The notes beneath the pieces were generated by a model. It did not search any database and had not been told where the DNA came from. It saw only the letters and a program-made list of their open reading frames with translations. Source: Acinetobacter pecorum (lineage in GTDB: Bacteria > Pseudomonadota > Gammaproteobacteria > Pseudomonadales > Moraxellaceae). From it: DNA of 64,000 nt. Positions within the stretch are counted from its first letter, which is position 1; every line of letters begins with the position of its first letter. Both the position numbers and the translations under genes were made by a program. The DNA lies in the NCBI RefSeq assembly GCF_014837015.1, contig NZ_JACSPT010000011.1, positions 1 to 64,000 on the forward strand, written 5' to 3'. This document shows, piece by piece, positions 9,532 through 18,393 of the stretch.

Positions 9532-10152
9532 TTATTGATCCTTACGTGGGATCACGCCATATAACATCATGTTTACCGTATGCTGGATAATGCGTTGCTG
9601 CATGCTGCGGTTACGCAAGGTTTTACCTGTGACCATTTCCATCTGGATAGAGAAATCTGCATAGTTTTGGGTGATGGCCCAAATATTCAGAATCAGTAAT
9701 TCAGGATCAATGTTCGCAGAGATTTTGCCTTGTTCCTGCCAGTTAGAAATCACTTTGGCTTTGCGCTTCACCAGTTTTTTCAGCGGACCTTTTAAAATCT
9801 CCAGAATGTGCGGTGCTCCTTGAATCACTTCTAAAGCAAATAAACGTGATGCTTTAGGCTGGGTACGCGATACTTCAATTTTTTGCATCAAATAATTGGT
9901 GATCGCTTCTTCAGGTTCAAGTTCTGCTTCAAGGGTTTGTAAAGGCGCCAGCCATTTTTGTAGAACGGTGGTTAATACCTCGACATACAGGGCTTCTTTA
10001 TTTTCATAATAATAGAAAATATTCGACTTATGCATTTCTGCAATTTGTGCGATTTCATCCAGACTTGCCCCACTAAAACCATATAGGGAAAATACGTCTA
10101 GTGCAGCATTTAGCAGCTGATTGCGTTTTTGAGTGCTCTTTTTTTGTTCCAT
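9532..10152 (-). CDS. rutR: TetR-family regulator, RutR-like
   Basis: N-terminal TetR helix-turn-helix (about 12-58: LLNAALDVFSLYGFSGASLD, then AEMHKSNIFYYYENKEALY) and a C-terminal ligand domain with EVSRTQPKASRLFALE and IWAITQNYADFSIQ. These blocks match what I recall of E. coli RutR, the uracil-sensing regulator of pyrimidine use. About 206 residues. The ATG at 10152 is chosen because an upstream extension would be hydrophobic and unlike the family. No rut catabolic genes are next to it; it lies convergent with the nucleosidase and downstream of the ssu operon, so its targets here are unknown. A hairpin-rich 60 bases separates it from the nucleosidase. Confidence 0.75.
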   Translation of the reverse strand: MEQKKSTQKRNQLLNAALDVFSLYGFSGASLDEIAQIAEMHKSNIFYYYENKEALYVEVLTTVLQKWLAPLQTLEAELEPEEAITNYLMQKIEVSRTQPKASRLFALEVIQGAPHILEILKGPLKKLVKRKAKVISNWQEQGKISANIDPELLILNIWAITQNYADFSIQMEMVTGKTLRNRSMQQRIIQHTVNMMLYGVIPRKDQ

Positions 10153-10469
10153 TAGCAAATATAAAAACAATGAAAAAAGGGAATCTTCAATTGTACGGCA
10201 AATCATCAGATTTGTGCACACAGTCACAGGCTAATTTTTTGAATAATGATGATTTATTCTCTAGATTAATATTTAAAACAGGCTAGATCCATCCACACAG
10301 AGAAAATTCAAGTTTCTGAAAATATTTCATTTTCTTGTTGGTCTTGTGACTAAATGACAGAGGAGAGTGAAGTTCAAAGGATGGAAATTGAAGTATATCG
10401 GATTAAACTTAAGATAATTTTTAAGCATCAAACCCATAACCCTGTGTGATTTTGGGTTTGATCCAAGCT
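10153..10469. other. 317-base gap between rutR-like gene and ssuB
   Basis: AT-rich spacer with no convincing coding frame. It holds the promoter region of the rutR-like gene and, at 10428-10462, an inverted repeat (ATCAAACCCA / TGGGTTTGAT, loop about 16) just behind ssuB that may be its terminator but lacks a long T-tract. Confidence 0.5.
10428..10462 (-). terminator. possible ssu operon terminator
   Basis: Near-perfect inverted repeat ATCAAACCCA / TGGGTTTGAT starting about 8 bases behind the ssuB stop. On the minus strand it is followed by GCTTAAAAATT, not a clean T-run, so termination is plausible but weak. Confidence 0.4.
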
Positions 10470-11276
10470 TCAGGTTGCTAAAACCGCTTTTAGAACCTGC
10501 TGTTCCAGTTCTGCAAATTTGACACTTTTTTGCCGGGGACGAGGTAAATTAACCCTAAACTCTTTGGCAATATGACCTTTGTCCAGCAAGATAATCCGGT
10601 CTGCCAATTGCACGGCTTCACTGACATCGTGGGTCACCAGAATGGCGGTAAAACCTTGTTCGGTCCAGAGACGCTCAATCAGGCTTTGCATTTCCAGTCG
10701 TGTCAGGGCATCCAGGGCGCCGAGTGGTTCATCCAGCAGCAGAATACGCGGCTGATGCGATAATGCTCGTGCCAAGGCGGTACGTTGCCGTTGTCCTCCG
10801 GAAAGCTGTGAAGGCCAGAGTTCGGCTTTTTCTTTGAGGCCGACTTTTTCCAGCATTTGCGAAGCTTTGGCATGCTGCTCCCTCGGTAAACCGAGTTGCA
10901 CATTCTGTTCGATGCTGCGCCAGGGCAGCAGACGAGGGTCCTGAAACATCACCCGGATATCATCTGCAGTAATGCCTTCACGAATATGCCGGGCGGACTT
11001 AAACTTGATTTCGCCATAGCTTTGTTTTTCTAGGTCAGCAATCAGGCGCAATAAGGTACTTTTACCACAACCACTGCGACCGACAATCGCCAGAAACTCG
11101 CCCGGTTGAATATGCAGGTCCAGGTCTTGCAGAACTTTGACCGAACCGTAAAATTTGTGCAGCTGTTCAATGATAATTTCGGCACCAAGCACTGTAGCAG
11201 GATTGATCTCTGCCGCAGGTTGCTCGAGTGGTCTAATCGGGTCATTGGCATGACGCCCTAAACTGAGATCAGTCAT
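10470..11276 (-). CDS. ssuB: sulfonate ABC transporter ATP-binding protein
   Basis: ATPase of the aliphatic sulfonate importer. Seen: Walker [15 protein letters not shown] (~67-80), Q-loop [11 protein letters not shown], the ABC signature [15 protein letters not shown], Walker [13 protein letters not shown] and the switch histidine LVTHDVSEA. About 268 residues. The ATG at 11276 is preceded by AGGAG; a GTG one codon earlier is an alternative. Last gene of the minus-strand order binding protein - ssuA - ssuD - ssuC - ssuB. The N-terminal ~35 residues before the ABC domain are longer than usual. Confidence 0.93.
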   Translation of the reverse strand: MTDLSLGRHANDPIRPLEQPAAEINPATVLGAEIIIEQLHKFYGSVKVLQDLDLHIQPGEFLAIVGRSGCGKSTLLRLIADLEKQSYGEIKFKSARHIREGITADDIRVMFQDPRLLPWRSIEQNVQLGLPREQHAKASQMLEKVGLKEKAELWPSQLSGGQRQRTALARALSHQPRILLLDEPLGALDALTRLEMQSLIERLWTEQGFTAILVTHDVSEAVQLADRIILLDKGHIAKEFRVNLPRPRQKSVKFAELEQQVLKAVLAT

Positions 11277-11297
11277 CACATGCTCCTTATTTATTCT

Positions 11298-12113
11298 TTA
11301 TTTTTGATACCCGGCATGCCAGCGCAGCAGGAATCGTTCTAAAGCGACGGCCAGGACATCGGCCAGTTTGCCCAGCAGGGCATACAGTAAAATACCTACC
11401 AGAACCACATCGGTTTGCAAGAATTCACGTGCATTCATGGTCATATAGCCAATACCGGACTGGGCAGAAATGGTTTCGGCAACGATCAAAAGTACCCAGA
11501 CCAGACCCAGAGAAAAACGCAGGCCGACCAGAATTGACGGCATCGCACCCGGCAGAATAATTTCTCTATAAAGCTGCCAGCGAGTTAAACCATAGCTTTT
11601 TCCCATCTCTATTAATTGTGGATCGACCGAGCGGATACCGTGATAAGTATTGATATAAATTGGGAAAAATACCCCAATCGCCACCAAGAACAATTTGGCG
11701 GATTCATCAATCCCGAACCATAAGATCACTAGGGGAATGAGTGCCAGTGCAGGAATATTGCGGATCATCTGCAAGGTCGTATCGAGCAGGGTAGAGGCAG
11801 TTCTGGATGAGCCATTTAACAGTCCCAGTAATAGACCCAAACCACCCCCCACCAATAATCCGCTGATGGCACGTCCTGCACTGACTTGCACATGTGTCCA
11901 CAGTTCACCGCTGAGCAATAAATTCCAGAAGGCTAAAACTACGGCACTCGGTGCAGGCAGAATCCGGCTTTCCAGCAGGCCTGTGCTAGAGGCAATTTGC
12001 CAAACTGCAATCAAGAAAATTGGAACCAGCCAGGGCAGCAGGTGCTGCCCCAGAATTGTTCCACGTGAAACCGGTTTTTGGGCCAGGGTTTCAACGGAAA
12101 CGACTTTTGACAT
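11298..12113 (-). CDS. ssuC: sulfonate ABC transporter permease
   Basis: Inner-membrane permease of the BinT/SsuC-type importer family. 271 residues, about six transmembrane segments, with the cytoplasmic coupling loop EMGKSYGLTRWQLYREIILP contacting the ATPase. The start codon overlaps the ssuD stop (TAATG), which indicates translational coupling. The RNIPALALIPLVILWFGI block is typical of the taurine/sulfonate/nitrate permease group. Part of the ssu operon. Confidence 0.93.
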   Translation of the reverse strand: MSKVVSVETLAQKPVSRGTILGQHLLPWLVPIFLIAVWQIASSTGLLESRILPAPSAVVLAFWNLLLSGELWTHVQVSAGRAISGLLVGGGLGLLLGLLNGSSRTASTLLDTTLQMIRNIPALALIPLVILWFGIDESAKLFLVAIGVFFPIYINTYHGIRSVDPQLIEMGKSYGLTRWQLYREIILPGAMPSILVGLRFSLGLVWVLLIVAETISAQSGIGYMTMNAREFLQTDVVLVGILLYALLGKLADVLAVALERFLLRWHAGYQK

Positions 12114-13288
12114 TAAGCAGACTCCTGAATTTTCTCAGCCTGCTTGTTCTCGTCCGGTGTGTAGTTGTTCGCCACGATTTCACCAAATGGACCGGTCAAG
12201 TTTGGTTGAGTGAGTTTTTGCTGGGTTTCCAGTGGAAGTAAAGGGAATACTAGTTCGGCAAAACGGATTGATTCTTCCAGATGTGGGTAGCCTGAGAAAA
12301 TAAAGGTGCTGATTCCCAGATCTGCATATTCCTGGATACGTGCAGCGACAGTTTCTGGATCGCCGACCAGTGCCGTACCGGCACCACCACGTACCAGACC
12401 TACACCTGCCCACAGGTTCGGAGAAACTTCGAGTTTGCTGCGGTCGCCGTTATGCAGTTCTGCCATACGGCGCTGACCGACCGAGTCCATGGATTTAAAC
12501 TTGGCTTGGGCCGCAGCGATAGTGGCATCATCCACATATTGAATCAGTTCTTCAGCCGCCGCCCAGGCCTGCTCATTGGTTTCGCGTACGATCACGTGTA
12601 AACGGATCCCGTAATTCAGTTCACGACCTTTAGCTGCAGCCTTGGCTTTTACCACTGCAATTTTCTCTTTGACTGCGGCCGGTGGCTCGCCCCAGGTCAG
12701 GTAGGTGTCGACCTGATCCGTAGCCAGTTCAATGGCATCATCCGATGAACCGCCAAACCATAAAGGTGGATGTGGTTGCTGAATTGGTGGATACAGCAAT
12801 TTTGCCTCATCGACACTTAAGCGTTCGCCATGGAAACTAAAGCTTTCCCCAGTATGTGAACGTTTTAAAATTTCACGCCAGATAGTGGTGTATTCGGTCG
12901 CCGTTTTATAGCGGGTTGTGTGATCTTCATAGACGCCATCACCTTTTAACTCCTGTTCGTCACCGCCAGTCACCAGATTCAGCAGCACCCGGCCATTGGA
13001 CAAACGGTCAAAGGTCGCAGCCATGCGTGCAGCCAGAGCCGGGGTGGTCACGCCCGGGCGCAGGGCCACCAGGAATTTTAATTTTTTGGTCGCGTCAATC
13101 AGGCTGGCTGCAGTTAACCATGGATCTTCACAAGAACGGCCGGTTGGAATCAGGACACCTTCATAACCTAAGTTATCTACCGCAACGGCAATCTGCTTCA
13201 TGTAGGCATGATCTACAACACGTGCGCCCTTGCTGGTGCCTAAGTAACGACTGTCACCATGAGTGGGGATAAACCAGAAAATTTTCAT
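12113..13288 (-). CDS. ssuD: FMNH2-dependent alkanesulfonate monooxygenase
   Basis: Bacterial luciferase-like monooxygenase that releases sulfite from alkanesulfonates using reduced FMN and oxygen. 391 residues, near E. coli SsuD (381). Seen: [14 protein letters not shown] at the start, the family block [15 protein letters not shown] with the conserved active-site Cys, [30 protein letters not shown] and the C-terminal [14 protein letters not shown]. The FMN reductase partner SsuE, usually encoded in the same operon, is absent here, so reduced flavin must come from another reductase. Directly upstream of ssuC with a one-base overlap. Confidence 0.96.
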   Translation of the reverse strand: MKIFWFIPTHGDSRYLGTSKGARVVDHAYMKQIAVAVDNLGYEGVLIPTGRSCEDPWLTAASLIDATKKLKFLVALRPGVTTPALAARMAATFDRLSNGRVLLNLVTGGDEQELKGDGVYEDHTTRYKTATEYTTIWREILKRSHTGESFSFHGERLSVDEAKLLYPPIQQPHPPLWFGGSSDDAIELATDQVDTYLTWGEPPAAVKEKIAVVKAKAAAKGRELNYGIRLHVIVRETNEQAWAAAEELIQYVDDATIAAAQAKFKSMDSVGQRRMAELHNGDRSKLEVSPNLWAGVGLVRGGAGTALVGDPETVAARIQEYADLGISTFIFSGYPHLEESIRFAELVFPLLPLETQQKLTQPNLTGPFGEIVANNYTPDENKQAEKIQESA

Positions 13289-13324
13289 GTGATATTCCTT
13301 AAATTAAATCATCTTGTTTGCTAA

Positions 13325-14320
13325 TTAATGTGTGGCTGCTGGCGACCAGATCTGTTGCTGGACGCTGATGGTTTTGGGAATCAGTTGAACCTGCTGGAAG
13401 AGATCGGCAATATTCTGTTGGGCTTTGATCACTTCCGTCGTTAAAGGCTGAACCGGCGAAGGTTTAAGACGACGCTCAAATGCAAGCTTTGCCACTTCTG
13501 GTTTCAGACCGGTACTTTTCTGATAAATATCTAGGGCTACAGCCTGGTTTTTAAGAATCCACTGGTCAGAGGCATTTAAAGCCTGAATAAACTTCTCGGG
13601 ACTATCCGGATGCTTCTGAATAAATTCGGGATTGCCGATATAAAAGGAGTAGGTTTGCGGAAAGTCACTGGATTCAATCAGTACCTTCACCTGGCTGTCG
13701 AACTCGGCTGCGCCCAGGAAGGGATCCCAGATTGCCCAGGCGTCAATGGCTTTTTTGTCAAAAGCAGCACGTGCATCCGCGGGTGGAAGCCAGACGGCTT
13801 GAATCTCTGACCAGCTTAAGCCGGCTTTTTCCAGAGTTTTGGCCAGAAGTTCATGGGCACTTGAACCTTTCTGCACCGCGATCCGTTTTCCTTTCAACTG
13901 TTGAATCGTCTGGATGGCACTGTCTTTCGGCACGACCACGGCCAAAGAGTTTCCAGCCACTTTTTCAAAGGCTACATAGCTCAGGGCTTTATCTGCAGCC
14001 TGGGCAAAAATGGGTGGGGTATTCCCTACATAGCCATAATCCACTGCACCGACTGCCAGTGCTTCCAGCATTTGTGGACCCGCCGGAAACTCTTTCCACT
14101 CAATTTTGGCATTGGGAAATTGTTGTTCTAACAGCTTTTCATTGCGTGCTACCAGCAGATTCAAGGCTGATTTCTGAAAGCCAATCGCAATGCTTTGTAC
14201 CTGTTGTGCTGCTTTGGTTTCTGCAGCAGCCGTTTGCTGTGATTCCTGTTTCTGGCAGCCAGTCAGACTAAAGCTCAATAACGCTAAGCTGATATAAAAA
14301 ACTGTTTTTAAATGACTCAT
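13325..14320 (-). CDS. ssuA: sulfonate-binding lipoprotein SsuA
   Basis: Periplasmic substrate-binding protein of the SsuA/TauA/NrtA family. Lipoprotein signal with lipobox LTGC (Cys ~22). Seen: SIAIGFQKSALNLLVARNE, EFPAGPQMLEALAVGAVDYG, PPIFAQAADK, GKRIAVQKGSSAHELL, PADARAAF and AIWDPFLGAAE, all family blocks. About 331 residues. I chose the ATG at 14320; a TTG four codons upstream is less likely. Lies next to ssuD as in E. coli. It shares its block order and many of its residues with the next gene upstream, so the pair is a tandem duplication that diverged, perhaps to widen the range of sulfonates. Confidence 0.9.
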   Translation of the reverse strand: MSHLKTVFYISLALLSFSLTGCQKQESQQTAAAETKAAQQVQSIAIGFQKSALNLLVARNEKLLEQQFPNAKIEWKEFPAGPQMLEALAVGAVDYGYVGNTPPIFAQAADKALSYVAFEKVAGNSLAVVVPKDSAIQTIQQLKGKRIAVQKGSSAHELLAKTLEKAGLSWSEIQAVWLPPADARAAFDKKAIDAWAIWDPFLGAAEFDSQVKVLIESSDFPQTYSFYIGNPEFIQKHPDSPEKFIQALNASDQWILKNQAVALDIYQKSTGLKPEVAKLAFERRLKPSPVQPLTTEVIKAQQNIADLFQQVQLIPKTISVQQQIWSPAATH

Positions 14321-14344
14321 TTTTATTCTCAAAGTATTCTGCTG

Positions 14345-15301
14345 TTATTTAATAATTGCTGCATCAATATTCAGCTTTTGTGGAATTAGCTGCTGCGCAT
14401 AAAACGCATCGGCGACCTGTTGCTGTTTTTGAATCACGTCAGTCGTGAGGGGTTTAACACCGAAGCCCATGCGTGAAATAGAGGTTTTTAAGACATCGAC
14501 GGCCAGACCTGTCGGTTTTTGCAGGAGCTGAGCAGCAGCATCCTGATTTTTTGCCACCCAGTCCGTGGTCAGGTTCAATTCATTGACAACTGCCTGTACC
14601 ACCTGAGGATGGCTTTCTGCGAACTTGCGATCTGCCAGATAGAACTGGTGGTTGCTCACCACATTTTCACCACTGGCAATGACACGCGCACCAATCTGAT
14701 GTTCAGCAGCTGCAAAAAACGGATCCCAGATCACCCAGGCATCGACTGCACCACGTTCAAATGCAGCACGTGCATCGGAAGGGGGTAAATAAATTACTTC
14801 GATATCATCAAGGCCAAGCTGGTTGGCTTCCAGAACTTTTAACAGTAAGTAATGCACATTTGAACCTTTGTTCAGGGCCACCCGTTTGCCTTTCAGATCC
14901 TGAATGGACTGGATTGGTGAATCTTTCGGTACAATTAAGGCTTCGGCTTTAGGTGCTTGCGGCTGATTGGCCACATAGACCAGATTTGAGTTGGCCGCCT
15001 GAGCAAAAATCGGCGGTGCTTCACCGGCTTCACCAAAAGAGACGCTGCCAACGTTCAGTCCCTCAAGCAGTTGCGGACCAGCAGGAAATTCTACCCATTT
15101 CACATTGATCCCTTGTTGCTTCAAGGTCGTTTCCAGCGTGCCGCGTTCTTTTAAAATCGGTAATACGCCGTATTTTTGAAAACCGATATTCAGGGTAAGG
15201 GTATCTTCCTTTTTCGAGCAGCCTGAAAGCATCATGACACCCGCCATCGCAGTACCGAGTACCACAGTCTTTGTTAAAAACTGAACATGAGATTGGCGCA
15301 T
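14345..15301 (-). CDS. second sulfonate-type binding lipoprotein
   Basis: Paralogue of the adjacent ssuA with the same block order: LNIGFQKYGVLPILKERG, EFPAGPQLLEGLNVG, PPIFAQAANS, LKGKRVALNKGSNVHYLLLK, PPSDARAAF and WVIWDPFFAAAE. Lipobox LSGC (Cys ~28). 318 residues. First gene of the operon, 24 bases before ssuA; the long AT-rich leader upstream is the likely promoter region. Binding specificity may differ from its neighbour because the ligand-facing stretches after GFQK and PPIFAQAA are diverged. This tandem arrangement is the notable feature of this ssu operon. Confidence 0.88.
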   Translation of the reverse strand: MRQSHVQFLTKTVVLGTAMAGVMMLSGCSKKEDTLTLNIGFQKYGVLPILKERGTLETTLKQQGINVKWVEFPAGPQLLEGLNVGSVSFGEAGEAPPIFAQAANSNLVYVANQPQAPKAEALIVPKDSPIQSIQDLKGKRVALNKGSNVHYLLLKVLEANQLGLDDIEVIYLPPSDARAAFERGAVDAWVIWDPFFAAAEHQIGARVIASGENVVSNHQFYLADRKFAESHPQVVQAVVNELNLTTDWVAKNQDAAAQLLQKPTGLAVDVLKTSISRMGFGVKPLTTDVIQKQQQVADAFYAQQLIPQKLNIDAAIIK

Positions 15302-15623
15302 GAATCAAAACTCCCGAAAATGACACACTAGTGAATGAAAACTTAGGGACACGCTAATCGTTTTTGTTTTTCTAAAAAAATAACTATTCAGGAATTTCTA
15401 ATGAAGAAAAAAGATAAATAAAAAAGCGCAAAACTTATGCGAAAAAGTGATTTATATAAAAATGAATATTTACTATTTAAGTTAATTAAGATTTTGAAAT
15501 ATATAATTATATTTTTAAGTTAAATATGTTGATATGTTTATCTGAAAAGCAGCAATACAATCTTAACAACTAAATCAAAATTACAAGATATCTTTATCTG
15601 AAATTAAGCTAAGGCACCAAAAG
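15302..15623. other. AT-rich leader of the ssu operon
   Basis: About 320 bases with no supported gene. Very AT-rich, containing several -10-like TATATAATT/TATAAAA stretches. Expected to carry the ssu promoter and sites for a CysB/Cbl-type sulfur regulator, but I cannot point to a specific operator. Confidence 0.4.
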
Positions 15624-15649
15624 AAAAAGTCACTTTAAAGTGACTTTTT
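15624..15649 (-). terminator. argA terminator embedded in the stop region
   Basis: Perfect palindrome AAAAAGTCACTTT / AAAGTGACTTTTT. The right half encodes the last argA codons (CKKSL stop), so the terminator stem is made from coding sequence. The minus-strand transcript ends with five U residues. Confidence 0.85.
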
Positions 15650-16975
15650 GCAAACAATGGAATTGCGTTGATAATTATAAAAAGCCTGACGGGCATCCGG
15701 CAGATCATCGACTGAAGCCGGTTCAAAGCCCTGTTCCAGAAACCAGTGCGCGGTGCGCGTGGTTAGAATAAACAGTTGCTGAATCTGCATGCTTTTGGCT
15801 TTTTCTTCAAGATAATGCAGGATCTGGCTACCCCGATTGGACTGGCGATAACTTGGATGGACCGCAACACAGGCAATTTCTGCAGAACGCAATTCATCCC
15901 CTGTTGTCGGAATCGGATAAAGGGCGGCACAGGCCAGAATCATGCCGTCCCGTTCGATTACAGCAAACTGGTTGATTTCATTTTCCAGACGTTCCCGGGA
16001 ACGATAGACCAGAATGCCTTCTTCTTCCAATGGACGTAGCAGACTGATCAGGCCACCGACATCCTGAATATCGGCCATACGCACTTCTTCATAATGTGCA
16101 TCGGTGACCAGAGTACCGGAACCATCCCGGGTGAACAGTTCTTCCAGCAGGGCACCATCATAGGCATAAGAAATCAGGTGCACCCGATGGACGCCGTTCA
16201 TGGAGGCTTCTTGTGCGGCTTTTAGCTGTAATCCTCTTTCAGGTGCATCTTGCAGCGGAATATAGTCATTCAATTGTTGCGGCGTGACTTCCCGTTTGAG
16301 CTGGCCGTTACGATCTATCAAACCATGCTGCTTGCCCAGAAAAATCAGTTTATCTGCCTTGAGCCGAATTGCAGTTTTGGTCGCGACCTCTTCAGCAAGC
16401 AGATTAAAGACTTCTCCGGTGGTGGAATAACCCGTCGGGCCAAGTACCACAATATTATGATTGTCCAAATGGCGCTGAATCGCATCGGTATCGATCGCAC
16501 GGACTTCCCCGGTCAGTTGAAAATCAATACCATCACGAATGCCATAAGGCTTGGCAGTGACAAAATTCCCCGAAACGGTATCAATGCGGGCACCATACAT
16601 GGGTGAATTGGCCAGTCCCATCGACAGCAGTGCTTCAATTTGCAGACGGATTGAGCCGACAGCACTCATCACGCAGCTTAAAGATTCACGTGTGGTGACC
16701 CGACGCTGCTGGTAAAAAGGCGTGGTAATCTGGTTTTGGGCCAGATTCTGGTTAATTTGCGGACGAGCGCCATATACCAGAATCAGCCGAATCCCCAATG
16801 AATGCAACAAGGCAATATCATGAATAATATGCTGAAAGTTGTCATCTAAAACGGCTTCACCATCAAACATGATCACAAAGGTTTTGTTGCGGTGCGCATT
16901 GATATAAGGCGCAGAATTGCGAAACCAGTGCACATATTGCAGTGTTGTGCTTTGTGACGTGTCTGCCGAAGTCAT
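15635..16975 (-). CDS. argA: N-acetylglutamate synthase
   Basis: First step of arginine synthesis: acetylates glutamate with acetyl-CoA. Two domains: an N-terminal amino-acid-kinase-like regulatory domain (~20-290; KTFVIMFDGEAVLDDNF, LILVYGARPQINQNL, VVLGPTGYSTTGEVFNL) and a C-terminal GNAT acetyltransferase (~300-440; EIACVAVHPSYRQSNRGSQI is the CoA-binding loop, with LTTRTAHWFLEQGFEP). About 446 residues, the classical ArgA size. I chose the ATG at 16975; upstream codons in frame start only with TTG. Monocistronic, ending in a terminator that overlaps its own last codons. Confidence 0.96.
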   Translation of the reverse strand: MTSADTSQSTTLQYVHWFRNSAPYINAHRNKTFVIMFDGEAVLDDNFQHIIHDIALLHSLGIRLILVYGARPQINQNLAQNQITTPFYQQRRVTTRESLSCVMSAVGSIRLQIEALLSMGLANSPMYGARIDTVSGNFVTAKPYGIRDGIDFQLTGEVRAIDTDAIQRHLDNHNIVVLGPTGYSTTGEVFNLLAEEVATKTAIRLKADKLIFLGKQHGLIDRNGQLKREVTPQQLNDYIPLQDAPERGLQLKAAQEASMNGVHRVHLISYAYDGALLEELFTRDGSGTLVTDAHYEEVRMADIQDVGGLISLLRPLEEEGILVYRSRERLENEINQFAVIERDGMILACAALYPIPTTGDELRSAEIACVAVHPSYRQSNRGSQILHYLEEKAKSMQIQQLFILTTRTAHWFLEQGFEPASVDDLPDARQAFYNYQRNSIVCKKSL

Positions 16976-17048
16976 GCCTGTGCCTATTTCAATGATGAGA
17001 TCCAACTTTGATTCTAATGAAAAAAAACGCAAGTGGAAGTACAGATAT

Positions 17049-17079
17049 AAAAAAACACCTGAAGGGGAACTTCAGGTGT
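17049..17079 (-). terminator. terminator of RcnB-like gene 1
   Basis: Stem ACACCTGAAG / CTTCAGGTGT with a GGGAA loop; on the minus strand it is followed by seven T. It lies about 30 bases after the RcnB-like gene and also upstream of argA. Confidence 0.85.
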
Positions 17080-17107
17080 CTGCAAGACGAGCAGTAATGG
17101 AGAAAGA

Positions 17108-17476
17108 TTAGTTCATGATCCGTACGATTTTATTGGTACGCTCATTCACCAGAACATAGTCATTGTTGACTTTATACCACTGCTGGAAACGGCCGGTATT
17201 CGGTAGACGACGTGCTTCACGATCACTCACTTCAAAACGTTTGTTGTCGTATTGACGTGGTAAAGTTTGCCCTACGCGCCAGTCCCGGCTTGGATTGACT
17301 ACACGGTTGTTATGACGGCGGTCATCATTCCATTTTTTACTATCTTTGGCGTCCCAGTGTGGTGCCGATTTATGCGGATTATGGTCATAACGTGAGTCAT
17401 GCTGTGGTGCTGCCATTGCAGAAGTAGCTAACAAAGCACTGAGAGATAACGCAACTGTAGTTAAAACTTTTTTCAT
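17108..17476 (-). CDS. RcnB-family periplasmic protein 1
   Basis: Small exported protein with a signal peptide (KKVLTTVALSLSALLATSAM, cleavage near AMA-APQ), a His/Asp/Arg-rich low-complexity middle and a C-terminal domain of the RcnB type (WRVGQTLPRQYDN, then RFQQWYKVNNDYVLVNERTN). About 122 residues. E. coli RcnB is a periplasmic protein that affects nickel and cobalt export; here no rcnA is adjacent, so metal involvement is inference. The ATG at 17476 has AGGTGAG upstream; a GTG three codons earlier is the alternative. It is a tandem paralogue of the gene at 17708, each with its own terminator. Confidence 0.8.
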   Translation of the reverse strand: MKKVLTTVALSLSALLATSAMAAPQHDSRYDHNPHKSAPHWDAKDSKKWNDDRRHNNRVVNPSRDWRVGQTLPRQYDNKRFEVSDREARRLPNTGRFQQWYKVNNDYVLVNERTNKIVRIMN

Positions 17477-17663
17477 GGCTCTCACCTAAAGATGTAAATC
17501 TAATTTCGATGAGACTAAATTAGCGAACAAGTGCATAGAAAGCATGAGGGCTATTTAGTTAAAATGTTAAATTCGTGAAGAAATTTAGAAGATGGTTGCG
17601 CTAGAGCTAGATAAGCACAGGACAGCGAAATCATGGGCAGTTGGAAAAATCAGTCACCTAAAT

Positions 17664-17689
17664 AAAAAAGACCCAAACAATGTTGGGCC
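17664..17689 (-). terminator. terminator of RcnB-like gene 2
   Basis: Minus-strand stem GGCCCAA / TTGGGTC (one G-T pair) with a short loop, followed by six T. It stands 19 bases behind the second RcnB-like gene, so the two paralogues are separately terminated. Confidence 0.75.
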
Positions 17690-17707
17690 TAGAGCATGAG
17701 ATGTAAT

Positions 17708-18088
17708 TTAGTCACCAACAATACGGATAATATTGTTATTTTCTGAATCGACCAGAATATAGTCGTTATTGACTTTGTACCATTGCTGCTTGCGATCAGG
17801 TCGAGGCAGGCGATGATCTTTGTATTCGACTTTATAGCCATTACCACGATAATGCTGCGGCATTACATAACCTGGCTGCCATCTGAGCTGTTGTAGACGT
17901 TTCACTCCGCGTTCTTCCCGCATACGACGGTTATCCTGCTGCTCTTGAGGAGCCTCGCGGAACTCGCGGCCTTTTTTCTTGTCTGCGCCATAATGCGAAT
18001 CATCATTGAAATGAGGGGCAGCGATGACGACATTGCTCAGCATGAATGTACTGCAAGAAATTGCCAGTGCCATCAAAACCTTTTTCAT
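17708..18088 (-). CDS. RcnB-family periplasmic protein 2
   Basis: 126 residues: signal peptide (MKKVLMALAISCSTFMLSNV, cleavage near VIA-APH), a charged middle rich in Lys, Glu and Arg, then the RcnB-type core with LRWQPGYVMPQHYRGNGYKV and RKQQWYKVNNDYILVDSENN. The C-terminal core matches the neighbouring gene at 17108 closely (QQWYKVNNDY in both), while the middles differ, so this is an old tandem duplication under constraint only in the core. Likely periplasmic; metal stress or envelope role is inference. Confidence 0.8.
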   Translation of the reverse strand: MKKVLMALAISCSTFMLSNVVIAAPHFNDDSHYGADKKKGREFREAPQEQQDNRRMREERGVKRLQQLRWQPGYVMPQHYRGNGYKVEYKDHRLPRPDRKQQWYKVNNDYILVDSENNNIIRIVGD

Positions 18089-18393
18089 GTTGAACCCTCA
18101 TTAAATTGTTCACTTTCTACAGTACCTAATGTACGGAAAAATTGCAGAGAAACTGTGAAGAACAGGCACAAGTTTTATAACAAATGCAGAGATATTATGA
18201 TGATGTCATAATATCAGACTGCGGTCTTGATCATAAGGCTCGGTATAAAGAGCTATGTTCTTATCTGATCAAAGCGAGGGCAAACATGCAAGCTAAAATC
18301 GATGATTTTGTTCAAAAAAGCAGCATTGAATCACTCGTAAAATAATCAATCCTCTACTGAAATGGCAGAAAATTTTATCGGTTTATCTCAAGA
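18089..18393. other. 305-base gap with one tiny possible ORF
   Basis: AT-rich spacer holding the promoter of RcnB-like gene 2. At 18286-18345 a plus-strand frame starts with ATG after a GAGGG sequence and encodes only 19 residues (MQAKIDDFVQKSSIESLVK). The good ribosome binding site makes it either a very small protein or the truncated head of a lost gene. I see nothing else. Confidence 0.35.

Noticed and set aside
10428..10462. Considered as an operator for the rutR-like gene.
   Set aside because: Its position right behind the ssuB stop fits a terminator better, and the two halves are too far apart for a typical TetR site.
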